This document shows, piece after piece, positions 33,723-42,145 of a DNA stretch of 64,000 bases (positions are counted from its first letter, which is position 1; every line of letters begins with the position of its first letter). The stretch is from positions 152,834 to 216,833 of the forward strand of contig CAZWLY010000009.1 in NCBI GenBank assembly GCA_964634465.1, read 5' to 3'. This DNA is from CAZWLY01 sp964634465 (GTDB lineage Bacteria > Desulfobacterota > Desulfarculia > G963662305). The position numbers and the translations under genes are program-made. The notes beneath the pieces are model-generated. The model saw only the letters and a program-made list of their open reading frames with translations, had not been told where the DNA came from and made no database searches.

Positions 33723-34298
33723 TCAGGCCATGAGTTTTTTCATGACGCCGGCCATGTTGTTGGCGAAGTTGACCACGTGGGTCATGCCCTCCTCGTCGTC
33801 ATGGGCGTCCCTGGCTCCGCCGGCCCCGGCCAGGCCGACCGTCCAGTAGGTCGAGCCGGGTACGGTGATGCCGTTGATGAAGAACCAAAGCAAAAGCTGA
33901 GAGAAGGCCAGGTTGTGGCCGGCCCGGCGGGCGACGGTGATCGGGCCGCCGACCTTGCCGGCCAGGAACTTGTCGTTCCAGTGGGCGACGAAGGTCGCCC
34001 GGCTCAGCAGCGACATCATCTGAGGCGCCACCGAAGACAGGTAGACCGGCGAGCCCAGGACGATGCCGTCGGCCGCCTCCATCTTGGCCAATATCTCGGC
34101 GAAATCGTCGTCGTCCTGGGCGCACCTCTTCTCATCGACGCAGGAGTAGCAACCCAGGCAGGGCTTTATCTCTTTGCCCCTGAGCGAGACGAGTTCGGTT
34201 TCCAGGCCGTTTTCTTCCAGGACGGCCAGGCACCTTTTGACATACTCCTTGGTGTTGCTTTTCGGACGCAGGCTGGCGGTGACGGCCAGGACTTTCAC
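33723..34298 (-). CDS. Iron-sulfur flavoprotein (Isf-type, NADPH-dependent FMN reductase fold)
   Basis: A 191-residue flavodoxin-like protein. After the first FMN loop (TASLRPKSNT) it carries four close cysteines, C47-x2-C50-x2-C53-x5-C59, matching the cluster motif of iron-sulfur flavoproteins known from anaerobes. GSPVYLSSVAPQM is the second FMN loop. The start is GTG 34298, preceded by GGAGGTTCGAA and overlapping the stop of the enoyl-CoA hydratase gene (GTGA). It may carry electrons for a reduction or dehydrogenation step in this pathway, which otherwise shows no acyl-CoA dehydrogenase. Confidence 0.82.
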   Translation of the reverse strand: MKVLAVTASLRPKSNTKEYVKRCLAVLEENGLETELVSLRGKEIKPCLGCYSCVDEKRCAQDDDDFAEILAKMEAADGIVLGSPVYLSSVAPQMMSLLSRATFVAHWNDKFLAGKVGGPITVARRAGHNLAFSQLLLWFFINGITVPGSTYWTVGLAGAGGARDAHDDEEGMTHVVNFANNMAGVMKKLMA

Positions 34299-35110
34299 TT
34301 CGAACCTCCGTTGAGCAGATGGTCGATATCGGCGGTGGTGGTCAGCAGGCCCGATTTGAGCTGCTCGATCATCAGCTTGCGGAAAAAGTCGTGCTCGTGG
34401 CAACGGGAAAAGAGCCCGGCCTCGGCGGCCAGGCCGTCATCGAGCGATCCGCTCCAGGCGGCATGGAGCGCCGCTTTGGCCAGGGAGAGGGCGTAGTGGG
34501 GCCGGCGCAGGATCGGCTCCAACAGCTCGTGCACGCCCTCCCGGAGACGTTCGGGTTCGACCACCCGGTGGACGAGGCCCATCCGGGCCGCCTCGTCGCC
34601 CCGGTAGAGCTTGCCGGAAAGGATCATTTCCGTGGCCAGGCCGGAGCCGACCAGGCGGGGCAGGCGCTGGGTGCCGCCGCCGCCGGGAATGAGGCCGACC
34701 TTGACCTCGGGCAAGCCGAGGCGGGCGGTCTTTACGGCCAGCCTGAGATCGCAGGCCAGGGCGAACTCGAAGCCGCCGCCGAAGCACAGTCCATTGATGG
34801 CCGCGACAAGGATCAGCGGGCTGGCCTCCAGGCGGTTGAGTAGGGCCTGGAAGCGGGCCGAGAAGGCCTGGGCCCCGGCCGGGTCGAGCTGCATCATCTC
34901 GATGCCGTCGGCCCCGCCGATGAAGTGGGTCTCGCCCGCGCCGGTAAAAACGAGCGCCCGGGCTTCGGTTTGCTCCAGGTCGTCGATCAGGCGCTCGACC
35001 TCGGCCATCAACTCGGAGTCTATCGAGTTGCGGTCGATGGGCCGGTTGATGGTCGCCCACCTGACCTCGCCGTCGCCCTCGACGATGAGATGTCGGTATC
35101 GCTCAGCCAT
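34295..35110 (-). CDS. Enoyl-CoA hydratase/isomerase family protein
   Basis: A 271-residue crotonase-fold protein. Oxyanion-hole segments ETHFIGGADGIEMM and INGLCFGGGFEFALACD are present, as is GLPEVKVGLIPGGGGTQRLP, which bears one of the two usual catalytic glutamates. ATG 35110 is taken as the start; an upstream in-frame extension is proline- and threonine-rich and not family-like. It overlaps the flavoprotein gene by four bases. It probably hydrates the double bond of a CoA ester or acts as a ring hydrolase, which crotonase relatives also do. Confidence 0.9.
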   Translation of the reverse strand: MAERYRHLIVEGDGEVRWATINRPIDRNSIDSELMAEVERLIDDLEQTEARALVFTGAGETHFIGGADGIEMMQLDPAGAQAFSARFQALLNRLEASPLILVAAINGLCFGGGFEFALACDLRLAVKTARLGLPEVKVGLIPGGGGTQRLPRLVGSGLATEMILSGKLYRGDEAARMGLVHRVVEPERLREGVHELLEPILRRPHYALSLAKAALHAAWSGSLDDGLAAEAGLFSRCHEHDFFRKLMIEQLKSGLLTTTADIDHLLNGGSK

Positions 35111-35265
35111 TTGCCCGGGGTCCTGTCCACTCGCTCGGGTCGGCGGTTGACTCTCGCCAGGGTCGGTCGTACTCGTTCCGGCGATTCGAGCGCTCCCCGC
35201 CGTCACCGGTGCGGCCGAACCGGCCCGATAGGTTTTTCAAGTAACGTAACACCACGCCGATCCTT

Positions 35266-36006
35266 TTACATCACCAGCCCGCCGTTGGGGCTGAGAACCT
35301 GGCCGGTGAAGAAGTCGGCCTCCGGGGAGGCCAGGTAGGCCACCAGCCCGGCGATCTCCCCGACTTCGCCCAGGCGTTTAAGCGGCGTCTTCTTGACGAT
35401 GTAGTCGCCGAATCCCTCGGGCAGACCGTTGAGCATGGGGGTGTCGATGTAGCCCGGGGCGATGACGTTGACCCGGATGTTGTGCCTGGCGACCTCCTGG
35501 GCCAGGCTCTTGGCCAGCATGTTGACTCCACCTTTGGAGGCGCTGTAGGCGACCGCTCCCGGCGTCGGGGTGAGTGAGGCCACCGAGGAGAAAAGGACGA
35601 TCCGGCCGCCGCCGGTCTCCTTCATCCAGCGGACCGCTTCCCGGCAACAGAAAAAGGTCCCGTCGAGGTTGACGGCCATCATCCGCTGCCAGTCGCGCTC
35701 GGCGATCTCGTCCAGGAAGGCCGTCTCGCCCATGACGGCCGCGGTGTGGACCAGCAACTCCAGGGAATCCAGGCGCTCCCTTAGCCTCTCGAACAGCCCG
35801 GCCACCGACTCGGCCCTGGCCACATCGACCTCGAAGGCCTCTATCCGGCCGTCCCTGACCAGGCCGGCTGTCTCCTGGGCGGCGACCGGGTCGATGTCGG
35901 CCACCATGACCCTGATTCCCCGCACCGCCAGGGCCACGACCGCGGCCCGACCCATGCCCGAGCCGCCGCCGGTGACGAGCGCCGTTTCGACCGCAGGAGC
36001 CTTCAT
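35266..36006 (-). CDS. Short-chain dehydrogenase/reductase (FabG-like)
   Basis: A 246-residue classical SDR. Cofactor loop TGGGSGMGR (residues 12-20), N113 in AVNLDGTF, and the Ser-Tyr-Lys active site in LFSSVASLTPTPGAVAYSASK (S141, Y154, K158) are all intact. D37 in VADID after the second strand favours NAD(H). It probably oxidises the 3-hydroxyacyl-CoA formed by the hydratases. It is the first enzyme gene downstream of the tandem TetR gene, with a 261-nt gap that holds an inverted-repeat operator candidate. Confidence 0.92.
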   Translation of the reverse strand: MKAPAVETALVTGGGSGMGRAAVVALAVRGIRVMVADIDPVAAQETAGLVRDGRIEAFEVDVARAESVAGLFERLRERLDSLELLVHTAAVMGETAFLDEIAERDWQRMMAVNLDGTFFCCREAVRWMKETGGGRIVLFSSVASLTPTPGAVAYSASKGGVNMLAKSLAQEVARHNIRVNVIAPGYIDTPMLNGLPEGFGDYIVKKTPLKRLGEVGEIAGLVAYLASPEADFFTGQVLSPNGGLVM

Positions 36007-36187
36007 CCGTCTCTCTCACTCCTTACGATTGCAGCCGGCTCGGCGGCGAAGGGCGAGTGGGACCGCCCCGGCTTCGGTTTCGGACGCGACCGGGAACAGG
36101 CGGGTATGGAGGCCCGGTCCGGCGGCGGAGGCGAGAATAGTCTTTCCTGGGAGTCGATCACCGATACGTCCTGGTCAGGGGTTAAAT

Positions 36188-36224
36188 CTGAAACATGACC
36201 CAACTGTCAGAAATGTTGCTTCAG
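36188..36224. promoter_or_regulatory. Inverted-repeat operator candidate upstream of SDR gene
   Basis: CTGAA (36188-36192) and TTCAG (36220-36224) flank an inner TGAC/GTCA pair (36196-36199, 36206-36209), giving an interrupted inverted repeat. Its parts CTGAAACAT and CAGAAATGTT recur, as CTGAATCAT and CAGAAATTTT, upstream of the TetR gene. A TTGACA read on the minus strand lies next to it at 36242-36237. The double-TetR protein is the obvious binder. Confidence 0.5.
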
Positions 36225-36267
36225 TTTACCGCCGGTTGTCAAGAGGGAATTTGAGCGGCGGCGATAT

Positions 36268-37539
36268 TTATTGGGTCGAGCTCAAGCCGAACAGAGCCAA
36301 ATCGATAGCATCTCCAGCAACTTGGCGTGGAATTTCGGCGTTGGGGGAAGAGTTCCAGACCAGCCACTTGAGCCCGATCATGTGGTTGAGGCCCATCAGC
36401 GTGTGAGCCAAGAACGGCGGCGGCAGGCGTCGGATTTCACCGCGTTCCATGCCTTGGATCAGGGACTCGGTATAGCCTTTGGCCAGCTTGCGGTAGTACC
36501 ACAGGGCCGCTTCGCGCCCGATGGTTTCGCTTTCGGCAACTACTCGATATATTTGGGAATGCATGGTCAAAAATCGGAAAAAGGCCAGCATTCCCTGACG
36601 CTCCTTTTCCCGGTAGTCGGCCACCCGGTCGGTGGTCTGGCGCAACTCGCGCCGCATCTCGCGGCTCAAGTAGCGGACCACGCCTTGCATCAGGGCCTCT
36701 TTGCTCTCGAAGTGGATGTAAAAAGTGCCCTGGGCCACGCCGGCCCGGCGGGTGATCTCGGAGATGTTAGCCCGACTGTAGCCGTAGCGGCCGATGACCT
36801 GCTCGGCCGCTTGAAAGATGGCCCGCCGGGTCCGCTTGCCAGGGGTGTGGCTCTCCTCCCACTGGAGTTCGCCTTCGCTTAGGTCGGAAAAAGAGGTCGC
36901 GGTCAGGTCGGAGGGTCGCTCCCACGGCTTGGGCCCATTGACGCCGTGGAGGAGGAAGTCCAGGGTCAAGTCCACCAATTCCTCGGCCTCGTAGCTTTCG
37001 ACCTCCTCGCCCCAGTCCATGAAATGGAACGAGGCGATGCCGATCAGGGCGTAGGCGACGACGTTGGGGTCGAGGGCGCGGATGTGGCCGGAGTTGGTCG
37101 CTTGGCGGAAAAAATTACGGTAATATCGGGCGATCGAGTCGTAATAACCGATCGTGATCGTGTCGATGAGCTCGAACTCGTTGAGCACCCGATGGAAGGC
37201 TGCGTTCTCTCTGGTGTGGTCCAATAAGAGGGCGATGATCGCTCTTAGGCCCTCCTCGAAGCCGGAGTGGTCCAGGGACAGGGCCTCGGCCCGCTGCCAG
37301 AAGTGGTCCAGGATGTCGTCGATCAGCTCCCGGAAGACCTGGTCCTTGTTGTTGAAGTACTGGTAGAACGTGCCCTGGCTGACCCCGCAGCGCCGTCCCA
37401 TCTCGGAGACGCTGGCCCTGAAGTAGCCTTGCTCTTCGAACACCTGCCTCGCCGCGTCCAACAACGAGGCCCTGGTCTTCAGCCCTTTCGGGGTCAGCGA
37501 CCGAGGCCGGCGGATCGAGGTGTGGCGAGCGGAACCCAT
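36268..37539 (-). CDS. Tandem (two-unit) TetR-family transcriptional regulator
   Basis: A 423-residue protein, twice the normal TetR length. The first unit has a helix-turn-helix at about residues 20-68 (ASVSEMGRRCGVSQGTFYQY) followed by its ligand-binding helices. The second unit begins near residue 232 with another helix-turn-helix (ANISEITRRAGVAQGTFYIH) and its own C-terminal domain. Both DNA-binding units look intact. A single chain would therefore mimic a TetR dimer, or a dimer would bind four half-sites. It is the first gene of the minus-strand regulon and the probable controller of the acyl-CoA genes downstream. Confidence 0.9.
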   Translation of the reverse strand: MGSARHTSIRRPRSLTPKGLKTRASLLDAARQVFEEQGYFRASVSEMGRRCGVSQGTFYQYFNNKDQVFRELIDDILDHFWQRAEALSLDHSGFEEGLRAIIALLLDHTRENAAFHRVLNEFELIDTITIGYYDSIARYYRNFFRQATNSGHIRALDPNVVAYALIGIASFHFMDWGEEVESYEAEELVDLTLDFLLHGVNGPKPWERPSDLTATSFSDLSEGELQWEESHTPGKRTRRAIFQAAEQVIGRYGYSRANISEITRRAGVAQGTFYIHFESKEALMQGVVRYLSREMRRELRQTTDRVADYREKERQGMLAFFRFLTMHSQIYRVVAESETIGREAALWYYRKLAKGYTESLIQGMERGEIRRLPPPFLAHTLMGLNHMIGLKWLVWNSSPNAEIPRQVAGDAIDLALFGLSSTQ

Positions 37540-37541
37540 GA

Positions 37542-37582
37542 CTGAACCTTGGATTAATCCTGAATCATCTCTCAGAAATTTT
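37542..37582. promoter_or_regulatory. Operator candidate upstream of tandem TetR gene
   Basis: Directly before the TetR start lie a perfect 10-bp palindrome GGATTAATCC (37551-37560) and then CTGAATCAT (37560-37568) and CAGAAATTTT (37573-37582). The last two resemble elements upstream of the SDR gene. The location overlaps the expected promoter, which suggests autorepression. Confidence 0.5.
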
Positions 37583-37599
37583 ATACCCTATCCCGGCCG

Positions 37600-37931
37600 G
37601 CCAGTCCAGCCGCCGGTGCGTTCGGCCTCGGCCGGCAAGAATCGCCTCCCGTCTGGGGAGAGGCGACCGCGTAAGGCGCGACAAACGGCGCTCCGTTGAG
37701 GCCCGCGGCTTGGCGGCGAAGCACCCGCTCGACCGGAACCGGCCGGCGCGGCCCTGGAAAGTTGCCCCCCCCGGCTTGGTTCGAGTCGATCCAACCATGG
37801 CATGGCGCTCGATTTTGGTCAAGCCGGCCGGTTCCGGCAACGCCCCGGCCTGGAAAAGATCGGCTCCAGCCGGCGGGGTCGAGCAAAAGAGGCGGCCCTG
37901 GAGACGGGCGGCGATCGAAAGCAAACCTTTG
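37600..37931. other. Intergenic stretch without a recognised gene
   Basis: GC-rich sequence between the tandem TetR promoter and the end of the class II aldolase gene. Open frames exist on both strands but have low-complexity Arg/Gly/Pro composition and no ribosome sites. I see no gene in it. Confidence 0.45.
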
Positions 37932-38588
37932 TTAAGCCAGGAAACCCCTTTCCCGGCCCAGGGCCAGCAACTCCGCCACCTGATCCGGATCGAGCTCTTG
38001 CACCCGGCCCAACAGCTTGGCGCTCATGATCACCCGGGCCAGGTACTCCATCTGTTCCAGGCGCGACAAGGCGGCGATCAGGTCCGGCCCGACGGTGAGC
38101 GTGCCGTGCCGGTCGAGGACGACAGCCGGATGGTCGGGCAGGAGTTCGGCCAAGGCCCCCACCGCCCGGTCGGTGCCCGGCGGGGCGTAGGGCGCGGTGG
38201 GGATGGGCGGCCCGGTCATGACCGTCTCGGGCAGGACGGGCGCGTCGAGGCTTAGCCCGGCCACGCTGAAGGCGACCACCAGCGGCGGGTGAGCGTGGAT
38301 GACCGCCTTCACTCCCCGACCGGTTCGGTAGGCGGTCAGGTGGAGGGCCATTTCGGTGGACGGCCTGCCCGAGCCGAACACCACCCGGCCCTCCATATCG
38401 CACAGGATGATGTCCTCGGGTTCCAGGAAACCCTTGTGACTGCCCGACGGCGTAATCCAGATCGTTTCGCCGTCGGATACGGAGATGTTGCCGTCCTTGG
38501 CCGCAATCAGGCCTTTTGCATGCAGCAGCTTGCCCACGGCGACGATCGCCTCTCTGGGGTTTTGGGGTAGGGGGCTTCTATCCGCCAT
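37932..38588 (-). CDS. Class II aldolase/adducin family protein
   Basis: A 218-residue protein of the fuculose-phosphate aldolase type. Readable landmarks are KDGNISV, TPSGSHKG, the zinc histidines in IHAHPPLVVA, and a later histidine in DRHGTLTVG. Members cleave or form sugar phosphates or act on methylthioribulose phosphate. It follows the CDP-alcohol phosphatidyltransferase gene by 9 nt on the same strand, an unusual pairing. The substrate is undetermined. Confidence 0.87.
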   Translation of the reverse strand: MADRSPLPQNPREAIVAVGKLLHAKGLIAAKDGNISVSDGETIWITPSGSHKGFLEPEDIILCDMEGRVVFGSGRPSTEMALHLTAYRTGRGVKAVIHAHPPLVVAFSVAGLSLDAPVLPETVMTGPPIPTAPYAPPGTDRAVGALAELLPDHPAVVLDRHGTLTVGPDLIAALSRLEQMEYLARVIMSAKLLGRVQELDPDQVAELLALGRERGFLA

Positions 38589-38597
38589 GCTCGGCCC

Positions 38598-39248
38598 CTA
38601 ATACTTGTTGTGGACCCAATCCAGAATGTAGAGGATCAGGGCCATGGCGCTGACCACCAGCCCGGCGTAGAGGACGATCCGGCCGACGTAGATCACCGGC
38701 GGCCAGGCGTAGGCTTCGCCGAGGAACATCAGGGCCACACCGGAGATCAGGATGATCATCTTGGCCTTGCCAAAAAAGTTGGGCCGGATAATGTAGGGCC
38801 GGTCTTCGGGCCGTTCGACCGGCTTGCTGGCCAGCAGACGGTAGGCGAACGACAGGATGGGGATGACCAGCAGGTGCGCCTCCAGCCCGACCATCCACAG
38901 CACCAGTTCGGCCGAAACCAGGCTCCGCTGCCACAGAATCAGAAAGCAGACCAGGGCGAAGAGCTTGTCGGCGATGGGGTCCAGAAAGGTGCCCAGCGGC
39001 GTGATCTGGTGGCGCTGACGGGCGGTGATGCCGTCCAGGGCGTCGCTGACGCCGGCCAGAATGACCAGCCAGAAGATGGCGGTGGTGGAGATGTTGTAGT
39101 AGGCCCCCACCGGCAAGAGCAGAATCACCCCCAGGCGAAAGGCGGTCAGGTGGTTGGGATGGATCCGGGCCGGGATGACGAGAGCCACCCTGGACTCGAA
39201 GGCGTTCCGCCAGTTCAGAAACGTGTCTTTGAATCCGGCCCAAGTCAT
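38598..39248 (-). CDS. CDP-alcohol phosphatidyltransferase family protein
   Basis: A 216-residue integral membrane enzyme with the full family motif: SDALDGITAR followed by GTFLDPIADK, i.e. DG-x2-AR-x8-G-x3-D-x3-D. Around six hydrophobic segments follow. It transfers a phosphatidyl group from CDP-diacylglycerol to an alcohol. Length is near that of PgsA, but the C-terminus alone does not tell whether glycerol phosphate, inositol phosphate or another alcohol is used. Probably first gene of a two-gene unit. Confidence 0.88.
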   Translation of the reverse strand: MTWAGFKDTFLNWRNAFESRVALVIPARIHPNHLTAFRLGVILLLPVGAYYNISTTAIFWLVILAGVSDALDGITARQRHQITPLGTFLDPIADKLFALVCFLILWQRSLVSAELVLWMVGLEAHLLVIPILSFAYRLLASKPVERPEDRPYIIRPNFFGKAKMIILISGVALMFLGEAYAWPPVIYVGRIVLYAGLVVSAMALILYILDWVHNKY

Positions 39249-39460
39249 GATTGACGAGAGTAACAGGGGGGTTAGGGGGAGTCAAGAACGGGGTTGGGAG
39301 GCGGGGGGAAAGGGATCGTTCTGGACGGAAGCGCGCCGGCGGCGCTCGACGAGCCGGGCAGGGGATGGGGCTGGCTCGCGGCGAGCGTGCGGTTTGGCCT
39401 GATTCGGCGGCGAGGCTGGCTGAGCCGTTTTTCGCGCCTCCTCTTTACGAGACCGGCCGT

Positions 39461-40354
39461 CTACCGCCCCTCTCTGGTTTTTCTGGGCACCCGGATGGAC
39501 AACGGGTCGAGGGGGTAGAGGTCCAGTTCTTCCTGGACCTGGCCGGAGGCGACCCGACGCCCCCTGATGTCGCCGAAGAAGAGCACGTCGCGGATCACGC
39601 CCAGCTCGGGGACGAGGTCGTCGTTCAGCCAGCCGTCGATGCGTCCCCCTTTGGAGCGGGTCAGCTTGGGGTTCAAGAAGATGTGGGCGTAGTGGGGCCA
39701 GTCGACCTCGTCCTCCCGGCGCATCTTGGCCGCCGTCTTCTCGTCCAGGAAGGTGATTTTGATCTCCTTGGTCTCCTGGTTGGGCATGGTCGGCACCCTG
39801 ATCGTCCGGCCGGGCGTGGGCGGGCCGTAGACCCCGCCCCTCAGGTTGTAGTAGGCCGAGAGGTAATCGACCGTGGTCGGGGCGGGCATGTCGTGGATCT
39901 CTTTCTCGATCACGCCGCTGGGCCGGGCCTTGTAGAGAAATATCTTGCCCTTGTCGTGGTCGAAGACCCGGACCACCCGATCGACCTCCTTGCCGACGAT
40001 GACGTGCTCCTCGAAGCGGTAGGGCAGGAGCATGCCCAGTTTTTCGTCGTAGCGCATGAAGGTCCGGTAACGGTCCTCGCGGTAGCGGGTCAGAAAGCCG
40101 ATGATGCCCAAGGTCTTGCCGCCAGCCAGGGCCAGGTAGCCCCGTCCGCCGGTCAAGCGATGGAAGCTCATCGCGATCGTGCCGACCCGGTCGAACCACC
40201 AAAAGGAGATGTCGTAGTCGTGCCTTTCACCGACCAGGAGCCGGTCCGGGTCGAAGCCTCGGCCCGCGGTCCGGGCCGGCGTGACCAACGGCAGGGGCGA
40301 GACCGCCCCGGCCAGCCCGGCGAGCAGCAATCGTAGAAAACGGCGTCGGTCCAT
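39461..40354 (-). CDS. DUF3108 domain-containing exported protein
   Basis: A 297-residue protein with a signal-like N-terminus (MDRRRFLRLLLAGLAGAV, twin-arginine-like RRRF motif). The rest is beta-rich and matches DUF3108 in pattern: GERHDYDISFWWFDRVGTI, RYRTFMRYDEKLG, and DYLSAYYNLRGG. DUF3108 proteins are predicted periplasmic lipid- or envelope-linked barrels of unknown function. It is monocistronic by spacing, with 106 nt to the tRNA gene upstream. Family assignment is reasonable; role is unknown. Confidence 0.75.
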   Translation of the reverse strand: MDRRRFLRLLLAGLAGAVSPLPLVTPARTAGRGFDPDRLLVGERHDYDISFWWFDRVGTIAMSFHRLTGGRGYLALAGGKTLGIIGFLTRYREDRYRTFMRYDEKLGMLLPYRFEEHVIVGKEVDRVVRVFDHDKGKIFLYKARPSGVIEKEIHDMPAPTTVDYLSAYYNLRGGVYGPPTPGRTIRVPTMPNQETKEIKITFLDEKTAAKMRREDEVDWPHYAHIFLNPKLTRSKGGRIDGWLNDDLVPELGVIRDVLFFGDIRGRRVASGQVQEELDLYPLDPLSIRVPRKTREGR

Positions 40355-40460
40355 AGAATCGAGCCTAACCTCATGGGCCGGGATAGAGCAAGACCCAAGA
40401 AGGCTTGCCCGGCGGGCCTTTGTCTGCTAAATCATAGGTCCGTCGTCGAATCGAGTCTGC

Positions 40461-40537
40461 GCGCCAGTAGCTCAACGGGACAGAGCAGCGGCCTTCTAAG
40501 CCGCAGGTTGGGGGTTCGAGCCCTCCCTGGCGCGCCA
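40461..40537 (+). tRNA. tRNA-Arg (anticodon TCT)
   Basis: A 77-nt cloverleaf: acceptor GCGCCAG pairs with CTGGCGC, D stem GCTC/GAGC, anticodon stem GCGGC/GCCGC with loop CTTCTAA giving anticodon TCT, T arm with the TTCGAGC loop, discriminator G and an encoded CCA end (40535-40537). It reads AGA codons, which are rare in these GC-rich genes. Confidence 0.96.
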
Positions 40538-40598
40538 TTTCCATACTCGCGATTCCCGCCAGACGACGATTCCTTTTCTTTCGGCCGCTTCCCCGACC

Positions 40599-41873
40599 TT
40601 ACCGCTTCCGTTTCAGCTTCAGCCGAGTCGCGGCGATGAAGCTGGTCAGGCTGAGGGCGATCAGGTAATAGGCCGGAGCGGCGATGTCGCCGCTGATTTT
40701 CACCAGCCAGGTGCACACCAGCGGCGCGGTGCCGCCGATGACGGCCAGGGTGACGTTGTAGCCGATGGCCACGGCGCTGAAGCGTATCCGGGTGGGGAAC
40801 ATGTCGACCATCGTCGCCGCCATGGGGCCGAAGGAGAGGCTGATGATGAGGGCGAAGACCAGTTGGGCCCCCAGCGCCGAAGCGACCACGCCGTGGTCGG
40901 TGAGATAATAGAGAGGATAGGCGGCCAGGGCCATGGCCAGCCCGCCGACGACGAGCAACGGCTTGCGCCCGACCAGATCCGACAGCCAGCCGGCCAAGGG
41001 AACCAGGCCGATGAGGACGATCATGGAGATGGTGTTGACCGCCAGGGCGTGGGGCACGGCCGGCTTGACGATCTGGGTCAGGTAGGTCGGCCACCAGACG
41101 AAGAGCATGTAGAATCCACCGCCGAGCAGGGCGACCATGGCCGCCAGATGGAGTATCCGGCCGGGATGGGTCTTGATCGCCTCGAGGACGGGGCTTTTGT
41201 CGACTCCCTCGGTTTGTTTGAGCTTTTCGAATTCCGGCGTTTCGATCATGCCCTGCCGCATCCACAGGCCGAAGCCGCCGATCAGGAAGCCGGCCATGAA
41301 CGGCAGTCGCCAGGCCCAGGCCTTGATCGTCGCTTCATCGAGAAAACCGTGAACCAAGGTGGCTACGGCCGAGCCGACCAGTATGCCGCCGGTGGCGCTG
41401 CAGAACGACAGGCTGCCCAGCAACCCCCGCCGGTTCGGCGGCGCGATTTCGGTGACGAAGGAGATGGAGCCGATCAGCTCGCCGCCGACCGACACTCCCT
41501 GGATCAGCCGGAGCAGCACCAGCAGGATCGGCGCGGCCAGCCCGATCTGGGCGTGGGTGGGCAAAAAACCCAACAGGGTGGTCGGGATGGCCATCATCAT
41601 CACCGAGAGCTTGAGCGCCTGCTTCCGGCCCAGCCTGTCGCCGAGATGGCCGAAGATCATGCCGCCCAGGGGGCGCATCAGGTAGCCGGCGGCGAAGACC
41701 CCGAAAGCGTTGATCAGCGAGGCCAGCTTGTCGTCCGAGGGGAAGAACTGGGCGCCGATGATCGGGGCGAAGTAGCCGAACACGGCGAAGTCGTACCACT
41801 CCAGAACGTTGCCCACCACGCCGGCGACAGTGTTTTGGATCACGGAGGGCGATGTCTCGGGTTTGGCGCTCAT
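40599..41873 (-). CDS. MFS transporter, metabolite:H+ symporter (ProP-like) family
   Basis: A 424-residue, 12-segment permease. NVLEWYDFAVFGYFAP at the start of helix 1 and GHLGDRLGRKQALKLS in loop 2-3 are typical of the MHS family (proline/betaine, citrate, shikimate and alpha-ketoglutarate carriers). A matching VTEIAPPNRRG motif follows helix 5. It imports an organic acid or zwitterion with protons. No catabolic partner gene is adjacent, so the substrate is open. Confidence 0.9.
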   Translation of the reverse strand: MSAKPETSPSVIQNTVAGVVGNVLEWYDFAVFGYFAPIIGAQFFPSDDKLASLINAFGVFAAGYLMRPLGGMIFGHLGDRLGRKQALKLSVMMMAIPTTLLGFLPTHAQIGLAAPILLVLLRLIQGVSVGGELIGSISFVTEIAPPNRRGLLGSLSFCSATGGILVGSAVATLVHGFLDEATIKAWAWRLPFMAGFLIGGFGLWMRQGMIETPEFEKLKQTEGVDKSPVLEAIKTHPGRILHLAAMVALLGGGFYMLFVWWPTYLTQIVKPAVPHALAVNTISMIVLIGLVPLAGWLSDLVGRKPLLVVGGLAMALAAYPLYYLTDHGVVASALGAQLVFALIISLSFGPMAATMVDMFPTRIRFSAVAIGYNVTLAVIGGTAPLVCTWLVKISGDIAAPAYYLIALSLTSFIAATRLKLKRKR

Positions 41874-42145
41874 GAGTCCTCCAGGTTTTTATAATGATTG
41901 GATCCCTTTCTGCCGAGGAGAACCTTGTTTTTATTCGGAAGGCCTCGTCGGAAAGGCCCTCGTTCCACCGCGAACGGACGGACTCGGAGTTATCAACATA
42001 GCATAATTCGCCTCGCTCGGACAAACCGGCGAGCTCGGCCCGACCCCGTTCTGTGCTTCGTCGTGGGGGCGGCCCGGCGCAAGCGGCAATGGTATGGCGT
42101 TTGCATATTTTTCATCGAAACGAGGATTCCAGAGGAGGGCGGCGG

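Noticed and set aside
37565..37935. Short genes upstream of the tandem TetR promoter
   Set aside because: Several overlapping frames on both strands, none with a ribosome site or conserved motif.
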